Below, one piece after another: positions 45,638 to 55,938 of a stretch of DNA of 64,000 bases. The notes below the pieces were generated by a model. That model did no database searches and had not been told where the DNA came from. It saw only the letters and a program-made list of their open reading frames with translations. This DNA comes from DATFVA01 sp963815785 (GTDB lineage: Bacteria > Bacteroidota > Ignavibacteria > Ignavibacteriales > Ignavibacteriaceae): positions 186,001-250,000 of the forward strand of contig CAWFHZ010000007.1 of the NCBI GenBank assembly GCA_963815785.1, written 5' to 3'. The position numbers were made by a program, and so were the translations under genes. Position 1 is the stretch's first letter; each line of letters opens with the position of its first letter.

Positions 45638-46813
45638 ATGTCCGAAAATAACAACTCCACTTTGCTTGATTTAATAGTGATAGCCGTTAAATGGAAGAGG
45701 TTTTTACTAATCTTTTTTCTAATAACACTTATTCTTTCTTATTTAGCAATCTATTTTTTCGTTAATGAAAGATTTGAAGCATCTTCTCTTTTGTTACCTT
45801 CACAGGAGGAAAACACCAGTAGTTTGCTTTCCAGCCTCAAAGGACTTCCTATTGATATCGGTGGATTAAATACAAATTCTGATGTTGATCTGTATAAATC
45901 GATAATTAATAGCAGAAGTGTACTCGATCAAGTAATAAATAAATACGATCTAGTTAAAATATATAAAGTAGATACAACACAAATTGATTACTATGAACAA
46001 ACCTTAAAAAAATTAAGAGATAATATAAATGCAGATTTAAATGATGATGGAGTTACTTACTATGTTACAGTAACTGCACCTGATCCTTATTTAGCAGCAG
46101 CTATAACAAACTATTTAGTTGAACAATTAAATAACAAAATTGTTGAACTAAAGATTAAAAAATCAATGCAAAACAGAGAATATTTGGAAGCACGTGTTCA
46201 GGATGTTAAAGACAGTTTAAAAAATGCCGAAGATTATTTAAAACTTTTTTCAGAGAAAACTGGAATGTTTGAAGCTGAAAGTCAAACAAAAGCAATTTTA
46301 GAACAATTTGCACAATTTCAGGCAAAATTAGCCGAGAAGCAGACCGAGTATTCAATATATAATCAAATATATGGAAAGAATTCACCTCAGACTGTAAACG
46401 CAAAAGTTGTAGCTGAAGCACTTGCAAATAAGTTAACATCTATGGAACAAGGTAAAGATAGCTTAAATAAGATGCTGAGCTTAAATAAATTGCCGCAAAA
46501 TGCAGTAAATTATTTTAGGTATTTTCGTGATGTTGAAATATATAATAATATACTGGAATTTGTACTGCCATTATACGAACAGGCAAAATTTCAGGAGCAA
46601 AAAAATGTTCCAATTCTTCAGGTAATTGATCCTGCAATTCCGCCAGCGAAAAGGAGTTTCCCTAAACGAACAATTATGTCTATAATTATTGCAGTTAGTC
46701 TAACTTTAGTTTCTTTATTATTTATTGTATTTAAAGAAAACAAAGAGTTAAACAACTCCGAGAAATTCAATTTTATAAAGAAAAACTTACTAAAATGGAG
46801 ATCAAACAGTTAG
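45638..46813 (+). CDS. Wzz-type polysaccharide chain-length/co-polymerase protein
   Basis: A 391-residue polysaccharide co-polymerase. A membrane helix near the N-terminus (FLLIFFLITLILSYLAIYFF) and one near the C-terminus (RTIMSIIIAVSLTLVSLLFIVF) enclose a periplasmic coiled-coil region, with a Pro-rich segment IDPAIPPAKRSFPKR just before the second helix, as in Wzz and GNVR proteins. No cytoplasmic tyrosine kinase domain is fused or adjacent. It heads the surface polysaccharide locus, has AGGAAAG before the ATG, and should set chain length with the polymerase at 49532. Confidence 0.9.
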   Translation: MSENNNSTLLDLIVIAVKWKRFLLIFFLITLILSYLAIYFFVNERFEASSLLLPSQEENTSSLLSSLKGLPIDIGGLNTNSDVDLYKSIINSRSVLDQVINKYDLVKIYKVDTTQIDYYEQTLKKLRDNINADLNDDGVTYYVTVTAPDPYLAAAITNYLVEQLNNKIVELKIKKSMQNREYLEARVQDVKDSLKNAEDYLKLFSEKTGMFEAESQTKAILEQFAQFQAKLAEKQTEYSIYNQIYGKNSPQTVNAKVVAEALANKLTSMEQGKDSLNKMLSLNKLPQNAVNYFRYFRDVEIYNNILEFVLPLYEQAKFQEQKNVPILQVIDPAIPPAKRSFPKRTIMSIIIAVSLTLVSLLFIVFKENKELNNSEKFNFIKKNLLKWRSNS

Positions 46814-46832
46814 ATTTAATAATTTAATATTT

Positions 46833-48005
46833 ATGGAAAAAGAACATATCCTTTTTTATCTTCAACATTACCTTTCACCATCAATGACATTTATTTATAG
46901 ACAATTGTTAGGGGTTAGCGAAGAATTTGATCCATTTGTGCTCAGCTCAAGAAAAAAAGAGAATCTTAATTTATTTCCTCATAAAAACATATCATTTAAT
47001 GCTTCAAGTTACTTTATAGATAAATTATCAAGAGTAAAAGAACTATTATTTAATTTACCACCATATAGCTATATAAGTATTAATCCGACAATATATTTTA
47101 ATCAGAGAATTAAACATATAAAGTATATTAAAAACAATAATTGTAAATTAATACATGCTCATTTTGGTCCTTCAGGCATTGAGGTATTACCAATTGCGAA
47201 AAAATTAAACCTTCCATTAATTGTTTCATTTCATGGTTATGATGCTTCAACTTTATTAAAATTTGAAAAGTATAGAGTTAATTTAAAAACATTATTTAAT
47301 TACGCACATATAATCACACCATCAAAATATATGTTACAATCATTTCATCTCGTTGATCTATATTGTAAAAATGAATATGTGGTTCATTATGGTATCCCTG
47401 TTGATTTTTTTGAGTTTAAAAATAGAGTACAAATAAATCGAAAGACAGCTAAGAAAGAAGAAATAATCTTTTTACAGATTTCAAATTTTGTAGAAAAAAA
47501 AGGTCATAAATATACAATTCATGCGTTTAATAATTTTTTAAAAAAATACAGTAATGCCATACTAATACTGGCGGGGGAAGGTCCACTAAGAAAATCAATG
47601 ATTTCATTAGTTAAGGAATTGGGGATTACAGAAAAAATAAAATTTCCAGGATTGGTTCATCAAGAGACAGTAAGAGAATTAATGTATTCTGCTGACGTTT
47701 TTGTGCATCATAGTGTAACAGGGCATGATGGGGATAAGGAAGGAATTCCAAATGTAATTATGGAAGCTATGGCTACTGGACTCCCGGTTATAAGTACTCA
47801 CCATTCTGCAATTCCTGAACTGATTGATGATGGAGTAAATGGTTTTTTAGTCCCTGAAAAAGATGTTCAATCATATGAACTGGTTATGTTAAAAACCCTA
47901 AGTCTCGATGATAAAATGGGAATAAATGGTAGAAAAAAAATACTACAAGATTTTAACTCAGAGATCGAAAATCAAAAGTTAATTTCCATTTATAATAACT
48001 TTTGA
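46833..48005 (+). CDS. Glycosyltransferase family 4 (GT-B)
   Basis: A 390-residue retaining GT-B glycosyltransferase. The N-terminal domain has IHAHFGPSGIEVLP and SFHGYDAS. The C-terminal domain has the GT4 signature EGIPNVIMEAMATGLPVIST (the E-x7-E motif that binds the donor). Donor and acceptor are unknown. It is inside the polysaccharide locus, 19 bases after the Wzz-like gene, and is more A+T-rich than the flanking chromosome. Confidence 0.92.
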   Translation: MEKEHILFYLQHYLSPSMTFIYRQLLGVSEEFDPFVLSSRKKENLNLFPHKNISFNASSYFIDKLSRVKELLFNLPPYSYISINPTIYFNQRIKHIKYIKNNNCKLIHAHFGPSGIEVLPIAKKLNLPLIVSFHGYDASTLLKFEKYRVNLKTLFNYAHIITPSKYMLQSFHLVDLYCKNEYVVHYGIPVDFFEFKNRVQINRKTAKKEEIIFLQISNFVEKKGHKYTIHAFNNFLKKYSNAILILAGEGPLRKSMISLVKELGITEKIKFPGLVHQETVRELMYSADVFVHHSVTGHDGDKEGIPNVIMEAMATGLPVISTHHSAIPELIDDGVNGFLVPEKDVQSYELVMLKTLSLDDKMGINGRKKILQDFNSEIENQKLISIYNNF

Positions 48006-48073
48006 ATGTAAAAACCAAAGTTAAATACTAAATGTTGTCAAATTAAAAATAATGTATTAATTCTGATAAATGA

Positions 48074-49528
48074 ATGAAATTAAGCCGAAAAGCTCTTAAA
48101 GCTGTAAAGTGGTCATCAATATCTCAATTTAGCAGACAAATAATTCAATATTTAACCACTCTCATTCTTGCAAATATTTTAAGTCCAAATGATTTTGGAT
48201 TAATTGCGTTAGCATTAGTGATTACAGGGTTTATTGAAATATTTAAAGATTTAGGAACTTCTTCTGCTCTAATCTACCTTAATGAAGTTAATGAATTACT
48301 TATTTCAAGCATATTTTGGTTTAATATTATTTTAGGTTTTTTTTTCACTTTATTAATATTTCTATCATCCAATTTAATTTCATCTTTTTTTAATTCTGAA
48401 GATGTCGTTTCAATCCTTCGGGTTTTATCGATTGTATTTATTATTTCTGGTTTCAGCATACTACCTAAGACTTTACTAGAACGGGAACTTCAATTTAATA
48501 AATTAGCGTTAGTTGAAATTGTTTCAGTTATTGTAGGGTCAAGTACAGGCATAATATTGGCTTATTTGGGCTTTGGTGTATGGAGTCTGATCTTTCAGAT
48601 TTTGGCGAATAACCTTGTATTCACTATTCTAGTTTTAATTAATAAAAAAATAAAACCTGTAGCTAAAATTTCTTTTAAAAGTTTAAAATCTGTCTCAAAT
48701 TACAGTTTGAATCTAATTGGTTACAATGTATTCAATTACTTTGTAAGAAACGCTGATTATATGTTAATTGGAAAATATTTAGGTGAGAATCAATTAGGCA
48801 ATTACTATTTAGCATATAAAATAATGTTATACCCACTTCAAAGTATAACAGTTGTCGTTTCTCGTGTAATGTTTCCAATATTTTCAAGATTAAAAAATGA
48901 TATTAATAAATTTAGAAAAGTTTATCTGAGAACAACTCATATTATAGCATTTTTCACATTCCCTATGATTATAGGAATGATGGTTGTGAGTAAATATTTT
49001 GTTTTTACTTTCTTTTCCCATTCTTGGGATACAACATTATTATCAAATCTAATAATAATCTTAGCTCCTGTTGGATTAATTCAATCATTATCGGCAACAA
49101 CAGGATCAATTTATATGGCGACTGGCAAAACAAACTGGATGTTCGGTTGGGGAGTTTTTTCAGGTATAATTACAATAGCAGGTTTCATTATTGGCTTAAA
49201 TTATGGAGTTATTGGGGTAGCCATATCTTATTTAATTGTAACATTGATTTTATTTTATCCCGTTTTTTATTTTCCTTTTAAATTTATAAAATTAAATTTT
49301 TTAAAATTTATTAATAATTTTTGGCAAATATCATTCTTCAGTATTCTGATGTGTGGAATTCTATTATTAGTAAAATATTTATTTTTGGGGGAAAGTAATT
49401 ATTTGATTGGATTTATAGTCTTAGTACTTCTAGGTATGATCTCATATATAATAATTAGTAGAAAAATGATTTTAGATCTAATACAATTCTTTAAGGGAAA
49501 TGAAATGAACGAAAGGTTCTCGGATTAA
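48074..49528 (+). CDS. Polysaccharide flippase (Wzx-like, MOP superfamily)
   Basis: A 484-residue integral membrane protein with about 12-14 helices, matching lipopolysaccharide/teichuronic-type flippases. It opens with ALKAVKWSSISQFSRQIIQYLTTLILANILSPNDFGLIALA, the usual start of this family, and has the mid-protein RNADYMLIGKYLGENQLGNYYLAYK. It would turn lipid-linked repeat units to the periplasmic side. It lies three bases from the polymerase/ligase gene. Confidence 0.92.
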   Translation: MKLSRKALKAVKWSSISQFSRQIIQYLTTLILANILSPNDFGLIALALVITGFIEIFKDLGTSSALIYLNEVNELLISSIFWFNIILGFFFTLLIFLSSNLISSFFNSEDVVSILRVLSIVFIISGFSILPKTLLERELQFNKLALVEIVSVIVGSSTGIILAYLGFGVWSLIFQILANNLVFTILVLINKKIKPVAKISFKSLKSVSNYSLNLIGYNVFNYFVRNADYMLIGKYLGENQLGNYYLAYKIMLYPLQSITVVVSRVMFPIFSRLKNDINKFRKVYLRTTHIIAFFTFPMIIGMMVVSKYFVFTFFSHSWDTTLLSNLIIILAPVGLIQSLSATTGSIYMATGKTNWMFGWGVFSGIITIAGFIIGLNYGVIGVAISYLIVTLILFYPVFYFPFKFIKLNFLKFINNFWQISFFSILMCGILLLVKYLFLGESNYLIGFIVLVLLGMISYIIISRKMILDLIQFFKGNEMNERFSD

Positions 49529-49531
49529 AGA

Positions 49532-50950
49532 GTGAGCAATTCAATAAAAATAGAAAACCCGACACAAATTCATTTTAAAGAGATACTTTTCCTCCTAGCT
49601 TCTGTAATTTGTACGGTCGCTGTTTTAACCTATTTGCTGAATTATTTTAATTCATTTTTAGCAATTGAAATTTTCCTAATTCTAGTTTTTATACTATATC
49701 TATATTATTTCACAAGAAGTATCCCTCTTTTATTAATTATAATATCAATTTTACCATTAGTTGATCTAAATAAAGGTGATTTTTATAATTTTCGCTATTT
49801 GTTACTACAAAATATACCTCTCTATTTTTTCTTTTTATTAGCGATTCTAACATACCTGTATCGAAATAAACAGTTAAAAAAGAAATTACCTTATTTATTA
49901 TTAACTGTATTTATTTACTCCGGTTATTCTCTCCTATTGTTTTTTTTGGGATTAATCAATGGGGCTTCATTTAGCTTAGGTTTTAATGAATTGTATCAAA
50001 ATTTCTATTTTTTCTTTGCCATTCCTATCTATTACTTATTTGAGAAAGAGGATGATTATATTATATCTTTTAGATGGGTAATAATTACTTTTACCATAGT
50101 GAGTGTTGGCTATATCATTATTAATTTCTCAAATAGTATTCGTTTCACAACATTTCAAAATCATTTTCTACCGTTCATCGTTGCTGCATTATCCGCCGCT
50201 TTACTTTTTAATAAAAATAAATTTGGAGTAAAAATAAATTTGATTTTATTATTAATAATTGTCTTCTGGGGATCAATTGTAACCGAAACAAGGACATTAT
50301 TAATTGCGAATTTACTTTCTTTATTTATAGTTATTTTCTTTTTTATAAAACAAAAAGTCAAAGGAATAAGAAGAATAATTTATATTATTTCATTGAGTAT
50401 TTTGCTGATAATCCCTACTCTTTCACTAAAAGGAGATAATACGCAAAAAATAAAAAATCCGGTTTCATCAAAGGAAAGATTTGAGGCTATCGCAAATCCA
50501 TCTTCTGATATTTCGTTTTTAATGCGCGTTGAAGCGGTCTATTTAGGTGCAAAAAAGTTTCTTAAAAATCCGATCTTGGGTGAAGGATTTGGATTTAAGT
50601 TACAACTTAAATGGTTGTTAAAAACGGCATACTTATATCCAGATAACAGCTTTTTATATTATATGTTAAAAGGCGGTATTGTTTTTCTTGCGATTGCTCT
50701 TTATATGTATTATGTGCTATTTAAATTTTCATATCGTGTATTTAAATATAGTACTTCAACATATGCCCGGTATATGGCTCTAGCAATAATTAGCGGGATG
50801 ATAGGCATTTTATTGACGGGGATGCTAAATGCTAATTTGGTAAGATTTAAATTAAATATCATCTATGCACTTTTCTTTGCATTTATTGAATTTGAAAATA
50901 GTAGAATTTCAGTTGATAATTATACTGGTGCCGAACAAATAATCAAATAA
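49532..50950 (+). CDS. O-antigen polymerase/ligase family protein (Wzy/WaaL-type)
   Basis: A 472-residue protein with about 10-12 membrane helices and a Wzy_C-type loop with conserved pieces FLMRVEAVYLGAKKFLKNPILGEGFG and DNSFLYYMLKGG. This family polymerises repeat units or ligates chains, and sequence alone does not separate the two. It starts with GTG three bases after the flippase stop. The combination with Wzx and Wzz argues for a polymerase. Confidence 0.88.
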   Translation: MSNSIKIENPTQIHFKEILFLLASVICTVAVLTYLLNYFNSFLAIEIFLILVFILYLYYFTRSIPLLLIIISILPLVDLNKGDFYNFRYLLLQNIPLYFFFLLAILTYLYRNKQLKKKLPYLLLTVFIYSGYSLLLFFLGLINGASFSLGFNELYQNFYFFFAIPIYYLFEKEDDYIISFRWVIITFTIVSVGYIIINFSNSIRFTTFQNHFLPFIVAALSAALLFNKNKFGVKINLILLLIIVFWGSIVTETRTLLIANLLSLFIVIFFFIKQKVKGIRRIIYIISLSILLIIPTLSLKGDNTQKIKNPVSSKERFEAIANPSSDISFLMRVEAVYLGAKKFLKNPILGEGFGFKLQLKWLLKTAYLYPDNSFLYYMLKGGIVFLAIALYMYYVLFKFSYRVFKYSTSTYARYMALAIISGMIGILLTGMLNANLVRFKLNIIYALFFAFIEFENSRISVDNYTGAEQIIK

Positions 50951-50963
50951 TTTTTTAATAGAA

Positions 50964-52145
50964 ATGAACATTCTTTTTATTGTAGATGGAAGTATAACTA
51001 ACCCTATCCTTCAATCACAGGGTTTCCCTCTGTTAGATTACGTGGGGAGTAAAAATTTTAAATCAATTATTCTTTCGTCGGAGAAAAAGGGAAGACATTT
51101 AAATGAAAAAGAAATATTAAGACTTAAAAGGAAATATCCTAACATCACCTTTTATAGTTTTTATGAAAAAAGAAGCAAAATATTTCCAAATTGGTTACCC
51201 AATATTTTCTTAACCATCTATAAAACAAGAAAAATTATCAAAATAAACCATATTGATATTATCCATTGTCGTAGTTTATCTCCATCAATTATTGGTCTTT
51301 TATTTAAAATGATTTCCAAAAGAAGGCTCAAGTTACTTTATGATAATAGGGGTGTTCGAATTGAGGAAGAAATTAAGATTGGTCATTGGAAGAGAAAAGG
51401 AATCAAAGTCTATCTTTTTTCATGGTTAGAAAAAAAGATTATACAATCAGCTGATATTATTGTTGTGGTATCAGAACAATTTAAATCCTATATGATAAAT
51501 CAATATTATAAGAATAACATAGACATTGACAAGATTATTATTATTCCTAATAGAACAAAAATTGATCATAAAATGAATTTGGAATTTAAAAGAAACTTCA
51601 AGACACCTATTTGTGTTTATTCAGGATCAGCTGCAATATGGCAATCTTTAAAGGAAATTAAGGCTATAATAGTTGAAGCAATTAAAATTTATAATCAAAT
51701 AAAATTTCAAATTCTTACTTATCATCCGGCTCAGTTTGAAAATATATTTTCTAATGATCCCCACTTGAAAGAATTTGTATGTATAAAACAAATTAATCAC
51801 GAAGAAGTTTATGCAGAATTAATTAATTGTAATTTCAGTCTTTTAATTAGAGAAAATGATTTGATAAATAACGTGGCATCTCCATTGAAATTTGCCGAGT
51901 ATCTTGCTGCCGGACTTCCAATATTAATTTCCGAAGGGGTGGGGGATACTGAAGAAATTGTAACTCGAAATAATATCGGTGTGGTTATAAGGAATAAAAA
52001 TTATAATGCTGCATTGGAAGAAATGAAAATCCTGCTCGATGATCCTAATATATATACTAGGTGTAGAAAAGTCGCCGAAAAAGAGTTCGATTTAGAGACA
52101 ACTTTTAAACAATATTTAAATATTTATAAAAATATTTCAGAATGA
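50964..52145 (+). CDS. Glycosyltransferase family 4 (GT-B)
   Basis: A 393-residue GT-B transferase. The N-terminal part has HIDIIHCRSLSPSIIGLL. The C-terminal donor domain has ICVYSGSAAIWQSLKE, SLLIREND and PLKFAEYLAAGLPILIS, the relaxed GT4 form often seen in exopolysaccharide loci. The sugar specificity is unknown. Its stop overlaps the next start by four bases (ATGA), so it is translated with the GT2 that follows. Confidence 0.88.
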   Translation: MNILFIVDGSITNPILQSQGFPLLDYVGSKNFKSIILSSEKKGRHLNEKEILRLKRKYPNITFYSFYEKRSKIFPNWLPNIFLTIYKTRKIIKINHIDIIHCRSLSPSIIGLLFKMISKRRLKLLYDNRGVRIEEEIKIGHWKRKGIKVYLFSWLEKKIIQSADIIVVVSEQFKSYMINQYYKNNIDIDKIIIIPNRTKIDHKMNLEFKRNFKTPICVYSGSAAIWQSLKEIKAIIVEAIKIYNQIKFQILTYHPAQFENIFSNDPHLKEFVCIKQINHEEVYAELINCNFSLLIRENDLINNVASPLKFAEYLAAGLPILISEGVGDTEEIVTRNNIGVVIRNKNYNAALEEMKILLDDPNIYTRCRKVAEKEFDLETTFKQYLNIYKNISE

Positions 52146-53002
52146 TATACAATGATTTAATTGGTGGAGTAGTTATTTTATATAATCCCCCCATCGGAAT
52201 TCTCCCCAATATTTATTCTTACTTAGAGCAAGTAAATGAATTATTATTATTTGATAATTCTATCGAAGAAAAACCTTGGTTAACTGATTTTGTTAGGTCA
52301 AAAAAGAAAATAATATACAAATCATTTAATAAAAATTTAGGGGTTGCCTTTGCATTAAATTATGCAGCTGATCTGTTTATAAAATTGGACTATAAATTTT
52401 TGTTAACAATGGATCAGGACAGTAAAGCTGCTCCGGAGATGGTTAGCAAATTATTTTGTGCTTTAGATAATAAAGATAAAGTCGGGATAATTTCTCCTTA
52501 TCATTTAAATAAATTAGATTCTAATAAAATACCAGATAAAGTCCTTGAAGATAAGCTTGTGGTAATGACCTCTGGTAATCTGTTAAACCTGGAAGCTTAT
52601 AAAAGTGTTGGTCCTTTCAACAATGAATTTTTTATAGATTATGTTGATATAGAATACTGTTTGAGGTTAAATTTAAATAACTATAAAATATTAAGAGTGA
52701 ATTCGGCTATACTATTTCACAATCTTGGCGATATAACACAAAAAAGATTGTTGTTCAGATCAGTTTATCCATACAATCATACTCCAGAGCGGATGTATTT
52801 TAAGGTGAGGAATCGATTCTATCTTAGATATGTATATAAAAAAATATTCCCCGATTATTTTGAATACGAATTTCCTCTTTTCCGGAATATGATTTTTAAG
52901 ATATTATTGTTTGAAAAACAAAGAATAAAAAAAATTAAATATGCAATAAAAGGATTCATTGACTATAAAAAAGGAGTGAATTACTCGCCATTCGAAACAT
53001 AA
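52142..53002 (+). CDS. Glycosyltransferase family 2 (rhamnosyltransferase-like)
   Basis: A 286-residue GT-A transferase. It starts with LIGGVVILYNPPIGILPNIYSYL and has the donor-site acidic motif FLLTMDQDSKA and the later FIDYVDIEYCLRLN, a pattern typical of RfbF/rhamnosyltransferase-like GT2 enzymes. An ATGA overlap with the upstream GT4 marks one operon. The sugar assignment is only by resemblance. Confidence 0.88.
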   Translation: MIYNDLIGGVVILYNPPIGILPNIYSYLEQVNELLLFDNSIEEKPWLTDFVRSKKKIIYKSFNKNLGVAFALNYAADLFIKLDYKFLLTMDQDSKAAPEMVSKLFCALDNKDKVGIISPYHLNKLDSNKIPDKVLEDKLVVMTSGNLLNLEAYKSVGPFNNEFFIDYVDIEYCLRLNLNNYKILRVNSAILFHNLGDITQKRLLFRSVYPYNHTPERMYFKVRNRFYLRYVYKKIFPDYFEYEFPLFRNMIFKILLFEKQRIKKIKYAIKGFIDYKKGVNYSPFET

Positions 53003-53036
53003 AATTATTTTAATCGAATATTATTTTAATTAAAAA

Positions 53037-53942
53037 ATGCTCCTTTCAGTAATAATAGTAAATTATAATGTTGCCGGTCTGGTAGATAACTGTATAAAGT
53101 CACTAACTCTACAGGCAAGATTTGAAAAAACTATGGAAATCATAGTCGTTGATAATAATTCATCTGAGAAGGACATCGAGTTACTTCCTAAAAAATACCC
53201 TGAGGTAAAGTTCATTTTTAGTAAGGAAAATCTTGGATTTGGACGAGCAAATAACCTTGCGCTAAAGGAAAGCAGTGCTGAATATATTCTGTTCCTGAAT
53301 CCAGATACACTTGTGGTAGAAGATTTTATTAGTCCTATCCTGGAATATATGAAAATAAACCCCGAAGTCGGAGTTTGCGGACCCAAGTTGCTGAATGGAG
53401 ATCAATCCTATCAAAATTCAACAGGGCTAAGAATGGGCTATCTTTATGAAATAAGTGAGGCCTTGATGTTAATAAACATCTTAAGATTATCTTATCGGGC
53501 ATGGCTCTTCAAAAGAATTGAAAAAAATAACCCCGTGTCAGTAAGTTGGATGAGTGCCGCCTGTATGATAGTTTCTAGAAAAATATTAAATGATACTGAA
53601 GGATTCAGAACAGATTTTTTCATGAATTATGAAGATATAGATTTATGTGAGCGAGTCAGTAATTTAGGCTACCGTAATTATTATTTCCCTAACCAAAAAT
53701 GTATTCATCTGGATCATAAAAGTCAGATAAGAGACTATGAGAATCTTGTATATAACAGGTATTATGGAAGAATGATTTTCGCTCAATTTCATTATAAACC
53801 TGTAAAAAGAACAATAATTAAATTCATACATATTTTTGGATTATTCCTGAGATTATTTTTTACACTTTTATTTTATAAAGGTAGGGAAAAGGAAGAGCGA
53901 TTAAGTGGATATAAGAAGGCAATAAAATTATATCTGAAATGA
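53037..53942 (+). CDS. Glycosyltransferase family 2
   Basis: A 301-residue inverting GT-A transferase of the WbbL type: LSVIIVNYNVAGLVDNCIKSL, IIVVDNNSSE, ENLGFGRANNLAL, and the DxD-type motif FLNPDTLVVE. SWMSAACMIVSRKIL and FFMNYEDIDLCERV supply the catalytic-base region. The C-terminus has a hydrophobic segment (FIHIFGLFLRLFFTLLF) that probably ties it to the membrane. It is a paralogue of the N-terminal domain of the protein at 58129. It overlaps the next gene by four bases. Confidence 0.92.
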   Translation: MLLSVIIVNYNVAGLVDNCIKSLTLQARFEKTMEIIVVDNNSSEKDIELLPKKYPEVKFIFSKENLGFGRANNLALKESSAEYILFLNPDTLVVEDFISPILEYMKINPEVGVCGPKLLNGDQSYQNSTGLRMGYLYEISEALMLINILRLSYRAWLFKRIEKNNPVSVSWMSAACMIVSRKILNDTEGFRTDFFMNYEDIDLCERVSNLGYRNYYFPNQKCIHLDHKSQIRDYENLVYNRYYGRMIFAQFHYKPVKRTIIKFIHIFGLFLRLFFTLLFYKGREKEERLSGYKKAIKLYLK

Positions 53943-55111
53943 AAAAAGGGAAAATTAATATATTACATATAGTAACCAGTTTTGAAGATGGCGGGTTGGA
54001 AAAAATTGTGTCATTATTGGTGAACAATATTAAAAATGAAAATATCCAGCACTATGTTGCTTCATTAATGAAAAGTAAATCAGAATATTTGTTAGAAGAT
54101 CTCATTGGAAGCAATGCTGTCTTAGTAAAATTTGAATTTCATAATAGAATTAAAAATATTAAATCAATTTTAATTAATATTAAGGGATCATTTCAACTTG
54201 CTTACTTTCTGCGAAAGAATGAAATAGATATAGTTCATTCACACGATTTTTTCCCAGCATTTATTGCTCGGGTCTCATCGTTATTAGCACAGATATTTAT
54301 GTTTTATAAGATTAAAAAAATCTTTATAACATTGCATAATTCATTTTTTTGGTTGAACAGATTTCATCATTCAATTAATAAATTACTTAGTTATTATACC
54401 ACATTAATTATTTGTGTGTCGAATTCCGTTATGAACTATTCAATTGAACACGACAGAATAAAAAAGTGTAAATATAAAATTATCTTAAATGGAGTTAATA
54501 CTGGCCAATATAGTCCCAAGAATGAGTTTAATGTTCAATACCGGAGAGAATTCAAATTTGGAGAAAAAGATATTGTATTAGGAAATGTTGGTGTCCTTTC
54601 TGTTAGAAAAGGTCAAAAATATTTAATTGAAGCATTCAATAGACTTTTAAAAAAAAGAAAAAACTTAAAATTATTAATATTTGGCAGTGAAAGAGAACAC
54701 GAGATAGATATTGCTAAAAATATATATGCAATGATTAACAAATATAACCTGAACGAAAAGGTTAGAATAATTCAACCCAGGAAAGATTTAAATCTTATTT
54801 ATAATATTTTTGATGTATACGTTATGCCTTCAATTACCGAGGGGTTAAGTTTAAGTGCAATGGAGGCAATGCTAATGGAAAGAGTATGTCTTTTTTCAGA
54901 TATACCTCCTTTCAAAGAAATGGTTGAAGATAAAAAAAATGGATTTTTATTTGAGTCAGAAAATGTAGATGATCTTTATTCTAAGTTGGACTATATTTTA
55001 AGTGATTTGGAATCTATTAAATCTGTTGGGAAAAAAGCTAGAGAGATTGCAGTAGAAAAATATGATGTCCGGAAAATGTGCAGCGAGTATGAAAAGCTAT
55101 ATTTAAGTTAA
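53939..55111 (+). CDS. Glycosyltransferase family 4 (GT-B)
   Basis: A 390-residue GT-B transferase. The acceptor-domain start is INILHIVTSFEDGGLEKIVSLLV, followed by DIVHSHDFFPAFIARV. The donor domain has LGNVGVLSVRKGQKYLIEAF, MPSITEGLSLSAMEAMLMERV and FSDIPPFKEMV. Its specificity is unknown. It is coupled to the preceding GT2 by an ATGA overlap. Confidence 0.92.
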   Translation: MKKGKINILHIVTSFEDGGLEKIVSLLVNNIKNENIQHYVASLMKSKSEYLLEDLIGSNAVLVKFEFHNRIKNIKSILINIKGSFQLAYFLRKNEIDIVHSHDFFPAFIARVSSLLAQIFMFYKIKKIFITLHNSFFWLNRFHHSINKLLSYYTTLIICVSNSVMNYSIEHDRIKKCKYKIILNGVNTGQYSPKNEFNVQYRREFKFGEKDIVLGNVGVLSVRKGQKYLIEAFNRLLKKRKNLKLLIFGSEREHEIDIAKNIYAMINKYNLNEKVRIIQPRKDLNLIYNIFDVYVMPSITEGLSLSAMEAMLMERVCLFSDIPPFKEMVEDKKNGFLFESENVDDLYSKLDYILSDLESIKSVGKKAREIAVEKYDVRKMCSEYEKLYLS

Positions 55112-55146
55112 TCCCTTTTTCTTCACTATTTAAACAAGCTTTAAAA

Positions 55147-55933
55147 ATGATAGATGTAGCGATAATCATTATTTCCTGGAATATGAGAGATCTTTTAAAA
55201 GAATTGCCTCACCTCCATATACAAATTTACCTCAGATGTATCATTTGAAATTATTTTAATAGATAATAACTCCAATGATTACACTTATGAGATGATCAAA
55301 AATGAATTTCCAAATGTTATAGTAATAAAAAATGAAAAAAACTTTGGAGTCGCTCCGGCAAGAAATCAGGGAATGAAAATCGCAAAAGGAAAATATAATT
55401 TAATCTTAGATGCTGATGTTGAATTAATTGAAAACTCAATTTTGAAGCTATACAAATTTATGGAAGAAAATCCCGAAACTGGTATGCTGGGTGCAAAGTT
55501 AATTGATAATATTGGAAATCTACAGTTTAGTTGTAAGAGATATCCATCTATTTTAGCGTTAATCTTTCGAAGATTAGAAAATTTTAAGGCGATAAAAAAT
55601 TCAAGTATACTTAATTACCATATAATGAAGGATTGGAATCACCAATCTATAAAAGATGTTGATTATCTTATAGGTGCTTGTCAATTTATTAGAAAAAAAA
55701 CTATTGATGAAATTGGATTGTATGACGATAAAATATTTTATGGTCCTGAAGATATTGATTATTGTATCAGAATATGGAGAGCTAATTTCAAAGTAAAATA
55801 TTACCCACTCACTAAAATTATTCATCATGAACAGAGGATTACTCAAAAAAAAATATTTTCAGCTATTTCAATTGCTCATTTGAAAGGCATCATTTACATA
55901 TTTATAAAATATAAGGGTAAATTATCTCCTTAA
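55147..55933 (+). CDS. Glycosyltransferase family 2 (frameshift near 55197)
   Basis: A GT-A transferase of about 261 residues. From ATG 55147 the frame reads VAIIIISWNMRDLLK and then stops after about 35 codons. Removing one A from the A4 run 55197-55200 gives LLKNCLTSIYKFTSDVSFEI and joins IILIDNNSNDYTYEM, NFGVAPARNQGMKIA, LILDADVELIE (DxD motif) and GPEDIDYCIRIW. The joined protein is a normal GT2. It lies six bases before the glycosylphosphotransferase gene. Confidence 0.87.
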
Positions 55934-55938
55934 TCTAT

